This document shows positions 45,601-56,034 of a DNA stretch of 64,000 nucleotides, piece by piece; positions within the stretch are counted from its first letter, which is position 1, and every line of letters starts with the position of its first letter. The stretch spans positions 16,622,090 to 16,686,089 of the forward strand of contig CM019708.1 of assembly GCA_009760885.1 (NCBI GenBank), written 5' to 3'. A program made the translations under genes and the position numbers. The notes under the pieces were generated by a model. The model saw only the letters and a list, made by a program, of their open reading frames with translations. It had not been told where the DNA came from and ran no database searches. The DNA comes from Achatina immaculata (taxonomy: Eukaryota; Mollusca; Gastropoda; Stylommatophora; Achatinidae).

Positions 45601-46365
45601 ATGCCATCTATCTGTCTCTTTCTGGGTCTTCCACTTAATCTGTGTCCTGTAGTTCTTTGGTTGAAGGCTCTCTCGAGGCTGGCTGCGAGTGTGCTATTCT
45701 CATTAAGTGGTCAACCACGTGACTCTTTGCTTCTTGTGTGTCGTAGAGATGATGTAGTCCTCGCCATCCATCTTATGGTGTCAGTTCTTAGCTTGTCAAA
45801 CCTGGTGAGGTTTGTTGCTTTCCTAAGATGTCTCATGTCACTTGTGGTAATTTAAGTCTGTTGTTTCTGGTAGCACAGCGTTGGTAGGGCTATGCTGTTA
45901 ATTAGTTTTCTCTTATTTTCAAGTGGGATGTTGGGGTGTGTAAGCAGCGCGGGTAGCTGGTATGTAACAGCATTTGCTCTTTGGGTTCTAGCATCAGTTT
46001 CTTTATCAAGCTCTCCATCTTCTGTGGACGTTCATCCGAGATACTTGAATTCTTTTACTTTTTGTATTTTGCTGTCTTCAGTGTATACGTTCAATGGACT
46101 TGACATTCTGCTAGCTTCCATGGTCTCTGTTTTGACAACGTTGATTTTCATATCATAATGTTTACATCTCTGTTGGAGGTTATTCGTATGATTTTGTAAG
46201 CATTTCTGGTCCTTGTGTGCTACAGACTGGTCTTCTGTGAACATTAGTTCATTCAGTTCTAGTGGGTTTGGGTTTGATTCTTTCATAATTCTGTCAACAT
46301 AGATAATCAATAGTAATGGTGACAATACCTAGCCATGTCTGCCCCCTTGTAAAACTGACTCAATC

Positions 46366-47062
46366 CGTACTGTCTGCTGTTGTCCGTACTGTCTGCTGTT
46401 GTCCTTACTCTCTGCTGTTGTCCTTATTGTCTGCTGTTGTCCTTACTCTCTGCTGTTGTCCGTACTGTCTGCTGTTGTCCTTACTCTCTGTTGTTGTGCG
46501 TACTCTATGCTGTTGTCCTTACTCTCTGCTGTTGTCCTTATTGTCTGCTGTTGTCCGTACTGTCTGTTGTTGTCTTTACTCTCTACTGTTGTCCTTAGCC
46601 TTTGCTGTTGTCCTTACTTTCTGCTGTTATCCTTACTCTCTGCTGTTGTCCGTACTGTCTGCTGTTGTCCTTACTCTCTGTTGCAGTGCGTACTCTCTGC
46701 TGTTGTCCTAACTCTCTGCTATTGTCCGTACTGCATGCTGTTATCCTTATTTTCTGCTGTTATCCTTACTATCTGCTGTTATCCGTACTGTCTGCTGTTG
46801 TCCTTACTCTCTACTGTTGTCCTTACTCTCTGCTGTTGTCCTTAGCCATACTGTTTGCTGTTGTCCTTACTCTCTACTGTTGTCCTTACTCTCTGCTGAT
46901 GTCCTTACTGTCTGCTGTTGTCCGTACTCTCTACTGGTGTCCTTACTCTCTGCTGTTGTCCTTAGCCATACTGTTTGCTGTTGTCCTTACTCTCTACTGT
47001 TGTCCTTACTCTCTGCTGATGTCCTTACTGTCTGCTGTTGTCCGTACTCTCTGTTGTTGTCC
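46366..47062. repeat. 19-bp minisatellite, about 36 copies, inside LINE L1
   Basis: The unit is CTGCTGTTGTCCTTACTCT. It separates the LINE segments encoding KEYGVL and VLSPLLL. A 130-bp block at 46807-46943 is repeated at 46944-47062, marking a recent larger duplication in the array. Confidence 0.93.
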
Positions 47063-47599
47063 TTAATGCACTTTGACTATTTGTGTATAATGACATTATG
47101 TTTTCTAGTTCATGTCCAAGTACACCATATTCCTTTAATACTGCCCACAACTTGTTAGCCCTGTTAAAAAAAGCTTTTTCTTGGTGCACAAAAATGATAT
47201 TAAGTTCTCGATCATTTTCAGTGGTTTTATCAATGGCTTGTCTTAGGGCAAATACTGCAGCAGTTCAACTTCTTCCTTTCCTGAATTCAGATTGTGCTTC
47301 GTTTGTTGAGTTTCTATAACCTGTCTTGTTCTTCTTTCTAAAATATATGCATACATGTTCCCCCACGTGACTGATCAGGGAAATCCCTCTGTATGATCCT
47401 GTCTCTTTTGTCTCCCTTATTCTTTCAGATGGGTACCACTATAACTATGATCCACAGTTTGTTTTGTCTCCTTTACTCTTTCAGATGAGTACTACCATAG
47501 CTCTTTGTTAATCTTCCGGGGCCTTCATTTCAGCGCACGTTTTATTAAAAATTCTTCCCAGCCATTTTATACAGGTCTCTCGCACGCTTATGTGGCTTC

Positions 47600-47840
47600 T
47601 ACTGTCAGACCATCGATTCTTGGATCTTTGTTTTGTGGACTTCTTCTACCGTCAGACCATCGATTCCTGGATCTTTGTTTTGTGGACTTCTTCTACTGTC
47701 AGACCATCGATTCCTTTATCTTTGTTTTGTGGACTTCTTCTACTGTCAGACCATCGATTGCTGGATCTTTGTTTTATGGACTTCTTCTACTGTCAGACCA
47801 TCTATTCCTTCATCTTGGTTTTGTGGACTTCTTCTAATCA
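47600..47840. repeat. 47-bp minisatellite, 5 copies, of the LINE PGIDGLT motif
   Basis: The unit contains GACCATCGATTCCTGGATCT; reversed, it encodes NKDPGIDGLTVEEVHK, a conserved reverse-transcriptase box. The period is not divisible by three, so successive copies read in different frames. Confidence 0.9.
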
Positions 47841-48116
47841 CTTCTTCGACTTCACAGTTCAGTATTGATGACTGAAGTTCCTTGCTGGATTTTGCTTGAC
47901 AGATATTTTCTTGTTCTGTATCTTCAGCTGAGGTGAAAAGCTCCTTGGAGATACTATTATAAAACTATTGTAACTGAAACTTACGTGGAGACACTGTTAC
48001 AAAACAGACCAAAAAGTAGTATCCTACAAATCACATCTGAAATTAAAAGATATTCTCTTGTACAGCCATATACGTTTAACAGTTTTATTTTCATTCACCT
48101 GCTGTACAGTTAGGGA

Positions 48117-48515
48117 AACCTCACCTGTTGTTTTACCTGATGTCGCTATCGTCATGAGATACTTTATTTTGAAATCTCACCTTCTGTTTTACCTGATGTC
48201 GCTATCATCATGAGATACTTTATTTTGTAAACTCCACCTGTTGTTTTACCTGATGTCGCTATCATCATGAGATACTTTATTTTGTAAACTCCACCTGTTG
48301 TTTTACCTGATGTCGCTATCATCATGAGATACTTTATTTTGTAAACTCCACCTGTTGTTTTACCTGATGTCGCTATCATCATGAGATACTTTATTTTGTA
48401 AACTCCACCTGTTGTTTTACCTGATGTCGCTATCATCATGAGATACTTTATTTTGTAAACTCCACCTGTTGTTTTACCTGATGTCGCTATCATCATGAGA
48501 TACTTTATTGTGTCA
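48117..48515. repeat. 57-bp minisatellite, 7 copies
   Basis: The unit contains ACCTGATGTCGCTATCATCA and GAGATACTTTATTTTGTAAA. It is highly homogeneous. The 110-residue minus frame is repeat only. Confidence 0.95.
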
Positions 48516-48555
48516 GTCTCAGTGTTACCAAGTTTCAGTAAACGTATGTTCTACT

Positions 48556-48735
48556 TTAGCCTCAAGCAAGGACATATGTTCTCACTGGTAGTTCCTCATA
48601 GCCTCAAGCAAGGACATATGTTCTCACTGGTAGTTCCTCATAGCCTCAAGCAAGGACATATGTTCTCACTGGTAGTTCCTCATAGCCTCAAGCAAGGACA
48701 TATGTTCTCACTGGTAGTTCCTCATAGCCTCAAAC
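48556..48735. repeat. 42-bp minisatellite, 4 copies
   Basis: The unit is GCCTCAAGCAAGGACATATG followed by TTCTCACTGGTAGTTCCTCATA. Copies are identical. Confidence 0.95.
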
Positions 48736-48759
48736 CTTATATCAAAGTGCGTTATCACA

Positions 48760-49020
48760 TATTTTATAACAGAGTACACCATGTTATACGTTATTTTGAA
48801 AACGATATCTCATACTTTTATTAAAGCCATGTTATCTTATACTGTACATCAGATCATGTTATCTTATACTTTATATTAGATCATGTTATCTTATACTTTA
48901 TATTAGACTTCACTTTATCTCATAATTTATAACTATGTTATCTTATACTTTATATTAGATTATGTTATCTAGTATTTTTTATAACACCATGCTATTTTAT
49001 ACTTTACTAGTATACGTACC
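48760..49020. repeat. Degenerate 27-bp AT-rich repeat
   Basis: Units like ATGTTATCTTATACTTTATA plus TTAGATC, about seven copies with length variation. Confidence 0.8.
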
Positions 49021-49144
49021 CGACACTGCCCCTTTAATGTAATATAATGTAATGTAATATAATGTAAGTAATCATAGACTGGCATCCCCCCTCTGTGCAT
49101 TGCCAACTGTGCTCAATCTTCCGTTCCAACACCCACTGAAGTGT

Positions 49145-49672
49145 AAGACTGCTGAAGGAGCCAACCACACACTGGTTGTGAGGAGCCAGTAAGGTACTGG
49201 TTGTGGGGAGCCAGTCACACGCTGGTGGTGAGGAGTCATTCACATAGTGGTTGTGAGGAGCCAGTCACATACTTATAGTGAGGAGCCAGTCGCATACTGG
49301 TTGTGAGGAGCCAGTCACATACTGGTGGTGAGGAGCCAGTCACATACTGGTTGTGAGGAGCCATTGTATACTGGTTATGAGGAGCCAGTAACATACTGGT
49401 TGTGAAGAGCCAGTCACATACTGGTTGTGAGGAGCCTGTCACATACTGGTTGTGAGGAGCCAGTCACATACTGGTTGTGGGGAGCCAGTCACATACTAGT
49501 TGTGAGGAGACAGTCACATACTTATGATGAGGAGCCAGTCACATACTGGTTGTGAGAAGCCAGTCATATACTGGTTGTGAGGAGCCAGTCACATACTGGT
49601 TGTGAAGAGCCAGTCACATACTGATTGTGAGGAGCCAGTCACGTACTGATTGTGGGGAGCCAGTCACAACCT
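49145..49672. repeat. 25-bp minisatellite, about 21 copies
   Basis: The unit is GAGGAGCCAGTCACATACTG plus GTTGT. Variants such as CTTATAGT and GGAGACAG are scattered. Confidence 0.95.
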
Positions 49673-49689
49673 GGCAGAACATACAGGAA

Positions 49690-51310
49690 CACTCTTTTCT
49701 TCAGACAAACAACACACAGGAAGAATTTTTTATACAAACAAACAACACACAGGAACAATCTTTTGTACAAACAAACAACACACAGGAAGAATCTATTCTA
49801 CAAACAAACAACACATAGGAATAATCTTTTCTACAGACACACACAGGAACAATTGTTTCTACAGACAAACAACACACATGAACAATCTTCTCTACAGACA
49901 AACAATACACAGGAACAATCTTTTCTACAGACAAACAACAGACAGGAACAATCTTTTCTACAGATAAACAACACACATGAACAATCTTCTCTTCAGAGCA
50001 ACAACACACAGGAGCAATCTTTTTTCTACATACAAACAACACAAAGGAACAATATTTTCTACAGGCAAACAACACACAGGAAAATTATTTTCTACAGACA
50101 GAAAACACACAGGAACAATCTTTTCTACAGACAAACAAAACACAGAAACAATCGTTTCTGCAGACAAACAAAACACAGGAACAATTTTCTCTGCAGAAAA
50201 ACATCATACTAACAATCTTTTCTACAGACAAACAACACAGAGAAAAAACGTTTCTACATATATACAACACACTAAGAATCTTTTCTGTAGAAAAACAACA
50301 AACAAAAACAATCTTTACTACAGACAAACATAGGACAGTCTTTTCTACAGAAAAACAACATACAGGAACAATCTTTTCTACAGAAAAACAACAAACAGAA
50401 ACAATCTTTTCTACAGACAAACAACACACAGAAACAATCTTTTCTACAGACAAACAACACACATGAACAGTCTTTTCTACAGACAAACAACACACAGTAA
50501 CAATCTTCTCTACAGACAAACAACACACTAAGAATCTTTTCTACAAACAACCAACACACAGAAACAATCTTTTCTACAGACAAACAACACACAGGAACAA
50601 TCTTCTCTACATACAAACAACACACTAAGAATCTTTTCTACAGAGAAACAACACACAGTAACAATCTTTTGTACACACAAACAATACACTAAGAATCTTT
50701 TCTACAGAAAAACAAAACACAGGAACAATCTTTTCTACAGACAAACAACATACAGGAACAGTATTTTCTACACACAAACAACACACAGGAAAAGTCTTTT
50801 CTGCAGAGAAACAACACACAGGAACATTCTTTTCTGCAGACAAACAACACACAGGAAAAATCTTTTCTACAGACAAACAACACATAGTAACAATCTTTTC
50901 CACACAAACAACACAGGGAAACAATCTTTACTACAGACAAACAACACACAGGAACAATATTTTCTACAGACAAACAACATAGAGGAACAATATTTTCTAC
51001 AGACAAACAACATAGAGGAACAATATTTTTTTACAGACAAACAACATAGAGGAACAATCTTTTCTACAGACAAACAACATAGATGAACAATATTATCTAC
51101 AGACAAACAACATAGATGAACAATATTTTCTACAGACAAACAACATAGAGGAACAATATTTTCTACAGACAAACAACATAGATGAACAATATTTTCTACA
51201 GACAAACAACATAGAGGAACAATATTTTCTACTGACAAACAACATAGGTGAACAATATTTTCTACAGACAAACAACATAGATGAACAATATTTTCTACAG
51301 ACAAACAACA
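49690..51310. repeat. 33-bp minisatellite, about 49 copies
   Basis: The unit is ACAATCTTTTCTACAGACAA plus ACAACACACAGGA. The right third carries a CATAGAGG/CATAGATG and AATATTTTC variant, so the array has a directional gradient. It ends exactly at a mariner relic. Frames of up to 186 codons are repeat only. Confidence 0.96.
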
Positions 51311-51565
51311 TAGGAACAAGTGTGTGTTCTCAACCATCCACCCAGTTCCCCAGATTTGTCTCCCTGCGATTATTTTCTATTCCTAAAATTAAAGTTACCA
51401 TTGAAAGGACGCTTCTTTGACGGTACTGATGACACCCAAAGGGCCGTAACATCGAGTTTAAGGGCCATACCAACAGAAGAACTGCAGGGTGGTTCCAGAG
51501 TTTGTTAGATCGTGCCACTCGCTATATCAATGCACAAGGGGCTTACTTTGAATAAAATACAGGTT
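51311..51565 (+). mobile_element. mariner-type transposase relic 3
   Basis: The plus strand reads VLNHPPSSPDLSPCDYFLFL, then KLKLPLKGRFFDG, AIPTEELQG, and after a frameshift FQSLLDRATRYINAQGAYFE and a stop. The S-P-D-L-S-P-C-D box and the ending are those of mariner transposases. It is a different lineage from relics 1 and 2. Confidence 0.85.
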
Positions 51566-52534
51566 ATATCTTCAACTGTTATTTATTTTATTTTGTTAAT
51601 GGAAATAGTCACATTACTTAATTGTCGGGCCCTGTTTAACATTAGTTCAACCTAAAACGACAGATATTGTCTACTTGTAACATGTGTACATATAACATTA
51701 GTTAAACATACAAATACAGAACGCCGTGTGTGTGTGTACATAGACTGCGTTATTTTTAAATAATCCTTTTATCTCCGACATTGTATGGAAGAATTCTATT
51801 GTAGAAATGATGCAGAGTATTTGTACTTTTATAGTTATGAAAACATTATGTTCATGAACAGTTTGAAAGATTCATCCCCCGTAACTTTTGTCATTTGTAT
51901 TGTATTTTGTTCCCTGGAATATGATGACCGTGTACCACATTTTAACCCGTAGACTGCAGAAAAAATATATAGGCGTAGCTGAAAGTGTCTACCTTAACAA
52001 AACAGTGATGAAACATGTGTACAGCTGTTAATAAGAGTCCACTGTGGGGAGAACATGAATGTCAAATATATATTTAAAACTGACAGACAAACAATAAGAT
52101 GAAGCCAGCCACAAGTACTAGAATATAGCACAATATTTATTCTTCTTTCTATACAATGTGGTTTACATTCCACACGTAAAGAAAGTAACAACTTCCAAAT
52201 AACAATGAGAAAAAAAAAACAACTCGAAAATACATGATATGTGAAAGTTTGAACATTTTAATTGACAGCAATGTTTATTTTCTTATGATTCTCATTGTTG
52301 GCACATTATAACAGGGAGAATTAGTTCAGTGTTTATATGTAAGCAAAACAGGGGAGATGATCAAGGTTAACTCGTTGTCTTGGTGAGACTGACATCAATA
52401 AACAGGATCTGAAGATGTTAGAACGTGTTTTAAATATCAAACATATTGTAAAATATTTGCTGTTTTATTGTACTATAACTGGTGGAAGTATGTGCTAGCT
52501 TTAGACACTGACAGATATTTTGATATATGAGTTA
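51566..52534. other. 3' flank of FREP-A
   Basis: AT-rich, no gene. Candidate minus-strand AATAAA polyadenylation signals (TTTATT on the plus strand) occur at 52464-52469 and 52274-52279. The stretch 52335-52534 resembles the flank of the FREP relic at 43800-44000. Confidence 0.5.
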
Positions 52535-52872
52535 AACAGAAAGGAAGAAGTCACCATTTTCCGTCACCGAACAGGACACCGTCGACTCCGAGTCGTATGT
52601 ATACAACGTTTAAGGTTGGTACTACTAATCTATGTACATGTGCCTTGGTGCCCCAAACTGTGGAAAATATCCTCCAGAACTGCACCAACTATGAGACACT
52701 GAGAGATAACTACTGGCCCAGTGAAACCACTAAAGAAGATAAGCTCTGTGGTTCCATACATGAATTACAAAAAAACAGTGAAATTTGTCCAAGAGACAGG
52801 ACAGCAGATATAGACAGACAATGCGAACGAAGAAGATATATCAGAGGGAGATGTTTTCAACTTTCCGTTCTC
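52535..52872 (+). mobile_element. LINE 3' scrap abutting the FREP-A stop codon
   Basis: Plus-strand residues FRHRTGHRRLR, then after a frameshift CTCALVPQTVENILQNCTNY and ETLRDNYWPSE, KLCGSIHELQKNSE: the zinc-knuckle-like C-x-C...H-x-L-x-x-C end of a Jockey-type LINE protein (the usual His is Asn here). The FREP relic at 44018 lacks this insertion between exon and flank, so it entered FREP-A after that duplication. It now forms the start of the FREP-A 3' untranslated region, antisense to it. Confidence 0.75.
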
Positions 52873-53241
52873 TTAGACGTGTCTGATCTTCATCTCCGTG
52901 GAGGTTGCTGATTCCATGTCGGCTATACTTCGCCATAATACACCGCTGTAATCGTCTTTACCCCACAGTCCGTTTAGGCTTGAGTAGAAGCATTTATTAT
53001 ACCACCACGCTCCCATATAATCTTTAGCACAATGTCCATCTCGCTTGTCTAGATCATTGTCCTGGTCGAATGTGCTGAACTTCATACCATCATGATAGGC
53101 CAGACTATCATTTGCTGTACCGCTGTGGCCACTCACTGAGAGCTTGTACTTGGAGACCTCATCACCAACACTAAAGTGTGAGTAGTGAGCGAAATATTTC
53201 CTCCCATTATATTCCAAGTCAACCCTCAGCTCAGTGTAGCC
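52873..53241 (-). CDS. FREP: FREP-A last exon: C-terminal two thirds of the fibrinogen domain
   Basis: Exon of 369 bases: acceptor TTTTCTTTTCCAG, entered in phase 0, ending at TAA (52875-52873). It encodes 122 residues: GYTELRVDLEYNGRKYFAHY, FSVGDEVSKYKLSVSGHSG, DSLAYHDGMKFSTFDQDND, then CAKDYMGAWWYNKC and SSLNGLWG, ending MKIRHV. The DQDND and following acidic residues are the calcium site; HCAKDY...WWYNKC carries the second disulphide and the ligand-pocket region. These are standard fibrinogen C-terminal features, closest in style to gastropod FREPs. FYSSLNG replaces the common C-x-x-S-N-L-N-G-x-Y. The protein would be a secreted lectin binding sugars on microbes or parasites. The frame is intact, with no stops or frameshifts. 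Confidence 0.9.
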   Translation of the reverse strand, partial: GYTELRVDLEYNGRKYFAHYSHFSVGDEVSKYKLSVSGHSGTANDSLAYHDGMKFSTFDQDNDLDKRDGHCAKDYMGAWWYNKCFYSSLNGLWGKDDYSGVLWRSIADMESATSTEMKIRHV

Positions 53242-53854
53242 CTGGAAAAGAAAACAAGTGTTACATTTGAATTATTTAAGAATGACAAAGAAAAACTGCC
53301 CTTAAATAAGTTATCATTTGACGCTGGCGAATAATGCCATGTTTACATTCATGTATATGTTTCAGTTTTTATTGTCCAATCATGTTTATTAGTTTTACAT
53401 TGTTACATAAAATGTTTATGTTTATGTAGTGTAGATAAATCATAATGAAATAGCCCAACACGATCATAAATAAATTCTAAGCTGTTTGAGAGTGATGGGG
53501 GACTGGGGAGTGTGGGAGAAGAGAGATTGATGTAGTTCTTACTAAACATTCTTGATGTAACAGCAGTAATTTCTTAGAATAAATGAACTCGTGCAGTAAC
53601 ATAATCGTGCAGTAATGTGCAGTAATCTAATAGTGCACTAATGTGCGATAACCTAATAGTTCAGTAATAAGCAGTAATGTTCAGTAAACTAACTCCAGGA
53701 ACTTTCTGATTTAGGATATTACATTATATAAATAGTTCAGGATGTGATTATCCGAAAAAAACAAGCTAGAGAAGTTTAGCAGACAAGAGAAGAAAGGCAG
53801 GTAGACCACGTTCTTGGGATAGCCAGGTCGATGCTGTAACTAAGCCTGTCAATA

Positions 53855-53942
53855 GTCTTAAAACAGTGTACCTGTTCTAAATTTATATAAACAGTCGTAG
53901 AACAGTGTACTCGCTCTAATTTTATATAAACAGTCATAAAAT
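53855..53942. repeat. 39-bp minisatellite, left part (2 copies)
   Basis: Same unit as 54505-54935 (ACAGTGTACTCGCTCTAA and TTATATAAACAGTCGTAGA). It is separated from the rest by the LINE insertion that follows. Confidence 0.85.
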
Positions 53943-54504
53943 CAATTCAATTCAGGTGCCGTGCCGCGTGGCGTAGGTGATCATTTCTCCAGACAATTCC
54001 CTGTCTTTAGACTTGATTATGAGATCCGCCGGTGACTTTCTTCCTAGCCACACTGACAGCCCATCCAGTAACTTCTCTCTCTGTCTTCCTCTGTCTCTTC
54101 TTCTTTCAATTTTTCAAGTTGCCATAGTATGTTCCAGTTTTCCTCTTCTCAGGAAATGTCCCATAAATCTGGCTTGTCTGTCTCTGATCTTTGCTGTAAT
54201 TTGATTTTGAACTCCAGCCTCTATCAAGGCTTCTTCACTGTGTTTCTTGGCTGTACACAGAACCTTCAAAATCCTTCTTATAAACCACATCTCCATGGCC
54301 TCCATTTCTCGCTGTACTCTCTTATTCATAGACCATGCTTCACACCCATAAAACAGAATTGCTCGATGTAGCATTTAAGTACTCGGAATCTTGTTTCCAT
54401 TGATACAGATCTGTTGCACAAGATGTTCCTCATTTTCTGGAATGCTGACTTGGCCTGGGCACGTCTGCTTTTTATTTCCTTGTGACATTTCTCATCCGTT
54501 GTTA
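53943..54504 (-). mobile_element. LINE insertion splitting the 39-bp array
   Basis: The minus strand reads AILFYGCEAWSMNKRVQREM, EAMEMWFIRRILKVL, QARFMGHFLRRGKLEHTMAT, and toward 53950 a WRNDHLRHAARHLN frame with GTE-like C-terminal residues. It is related to the fragment at 11100-11335. Both sides border copies of the same 39-bp unit, showing that the array existed before the insertion. Confidence 0.8.
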
Positions 54505-54935
54505 TAATGTAAACAGTGTACTCGCTCTAAGTTTATATAAATAGTAGTAGAACAATGTACTCGTTCTAAGTTTATATAAATAGTAGTAGAACAATGTACT
54601 CGTTCTAAGTTTATATAAATAGTAGTAGAACAATGTACTCGCTCTAAGTTTATATAAACAGTAGTAGAACAATGTACTCACTCTAAATTTATATAAATAG
54701 TAGTAGAACAATGTACTCGTTCTAAGTTTATATAAACAGTCGTAGAACAATGTACTCGTTCTAAGTTTATATAAACAGTCGTAGAACAATGTACTCGTTC
54801 TAAGTTTATATAAACAGTCGTAGAACAATGTACTCGCTCTAAATTTGTATAAACAGTCGTAGAACAATGTACCCGGTCTAAATTGATACAAACCGCCGTA
54901 TAACAGTGTACTTCCTCTAAATTTATATAAAAAGT
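54505..54935. repeat. 39-bp minisatellite, right part (about 11 copies)
   Basis: The unit contains AACAATGTACTCGTTCTAAG and TTTATATAAA(C/T)AGT. The frame of 129 codons on the minus strand is repeat only. Confidence 0.95.
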
Positions 54936-55144
54936 TGCTTCAAATCTATAGGAAGATCATGTGAAAATACCACAAGTACTGATCAAAATCAGAGTTTCCA
55001 TGTGGGGAGACGTGTATAGAATGTGTGAAAGTCGGACTGAATTTAAATATTTCATTGTTTTTGGTATGTGTGTGTCTAGTTACAGACATTGATTTGAGAA
55101 ATTCAATGCTGCCAGTCCAGAAATTCCATTCTGATAGATCAGTC

Positions 55145-56030
55145 ATTTCCGGAACTTTGCCTCCCTAACAGCTTTCCTGTAGGCCTCTCGATTGTAAGCA
55201 AGATGCCCTGTTGCTGATGCGTTCATTCGCAGATCATCAACGATGTCTTGCAGCCATCTTCGTCTTGGTCTTCTTCTCTTTCTTTTTTCCATTGTGTACC
55301 CTTCCAAGACGATTTTCTCTAGATTACCACGACGTTTAATATGTCATGATTATCATGATTATCTATCAGTCTGCTACAGAAACAGAAGCAAGGGAAAAAA
55401 CAAATGCAGGTGGAAGGAGAAATGCTTATCAGACTCCGAATGACTGATAACTCACTACCAAAAATAGCACTAAGATGGACACCACAGGGGAACAGAAGTA
55501 AGGGTAGACCACAAGAGACATGGAGAAGAACAACAGAGATGATGTTGAACAATAGAAGGCTCACCTGAGCAAGAGCAGAAAAAGGCAAAGGACAGGCATT
55601 TATGGAAAACCCTTGCGGAAGCCCCATGTGCCCTGGGCACTTAAGGTTCAGAGAAAGAGAGAGAGAGAGAGATTATCATGTGTCCAAAATATTTAAGTTT
55701 TCTCTGTTTAATCTTCCTTACTAGCCAACCTTCTTTAATATTAAGTTTTTGTATTATGGATATATTCGAACATTCTTTTGTCAATGATATTTGAATGACT
55801 CTTCTGTAGCATTTACATTCAAAGGCATTTATGTGTTCCTCAGCTGTTTTGTTAAGTGTCTATGTATTGCTATGAGAAAGATGCATCCCCATAAACATCT
55901 TATTTGTGTAGTTCTGTCTGTTCCTCTCCACAGATTTTTCTTTCTTTTCTTTTTTTTAAAAGAGCGATAGATGCCCTCTTTTTAATTTATCTCATTTTAT
56001 CTCCATTATTACTTAGTAATGATCCAAGAT
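55145..56030 (-). mobile_element. LINE C-terminal copy, inverted, carrying a nested insertion
   Basis: Same family as 11752-12580 and 56035-57425. It runs on the minus strand from a TCTTGGATCATTACTA-like start at 56030 to the 3' end CAAAGTTCC at 55145. It is interrupted at 55345-55675. It lies head to head with the plus-strand copy, forming an inverted repeat of roughly 550 bp per arm. Confidence 0.8.
55345..55675 (+). mobile_element. Nested LINE 3' fragment with (GA)n tail
   Basis: Plus frame SLPKIALRWTPQGNRSKGRP, QETWRRTTEMMLNNRRLT, a stop, then EKGKGQ-like residues and the (GA)n tail. Same family as 10685-10897, but longer on its 5' side. ATTATCATG-like sequence lies at both edges, consistent with a short target-site duplication. 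Confidence 0.75.
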
Positions 56031-56034
56031 CATG

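Larger units (their letters stand above)
44815..47880 (-). mobile_element. LINE split by three tandem arrays (copy L1)
   Basis: On the minus strand, in order: NKDPGIDGLTVEEV (in an array, 47600-47840); reverse transcriptase FRKGRS, AVFALRQAIDKTTEND, and KAFFNRANKLWAVLKEYGVL (47330-47090); a 19-bp array; VLSPLLLIIYVDRIMKE (46320); a catalytic site LMFTEDQSVAH (normally F-A-D-D, dead); CKHYDMKINVVKTETMEA; KEFKYLG; and finally RAFNQRTTGHRLSGRPRKRQ with IDGIRE at 45600. There a 22-bp array takes over. The overall order is that of an ordinary LINE polyprotein, but each of the arrays interrupts it. Confidence 0.8.

Noticed and set aside
49650..51337. Cys-rich frames (CCLSVEKIV repeats) that look like a cysteine-rich secreted protein
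   Set aside because: They are the minus-strand reading of the 33-bp array, change frame repeatedly, and have no signal peptide or unique flanks.
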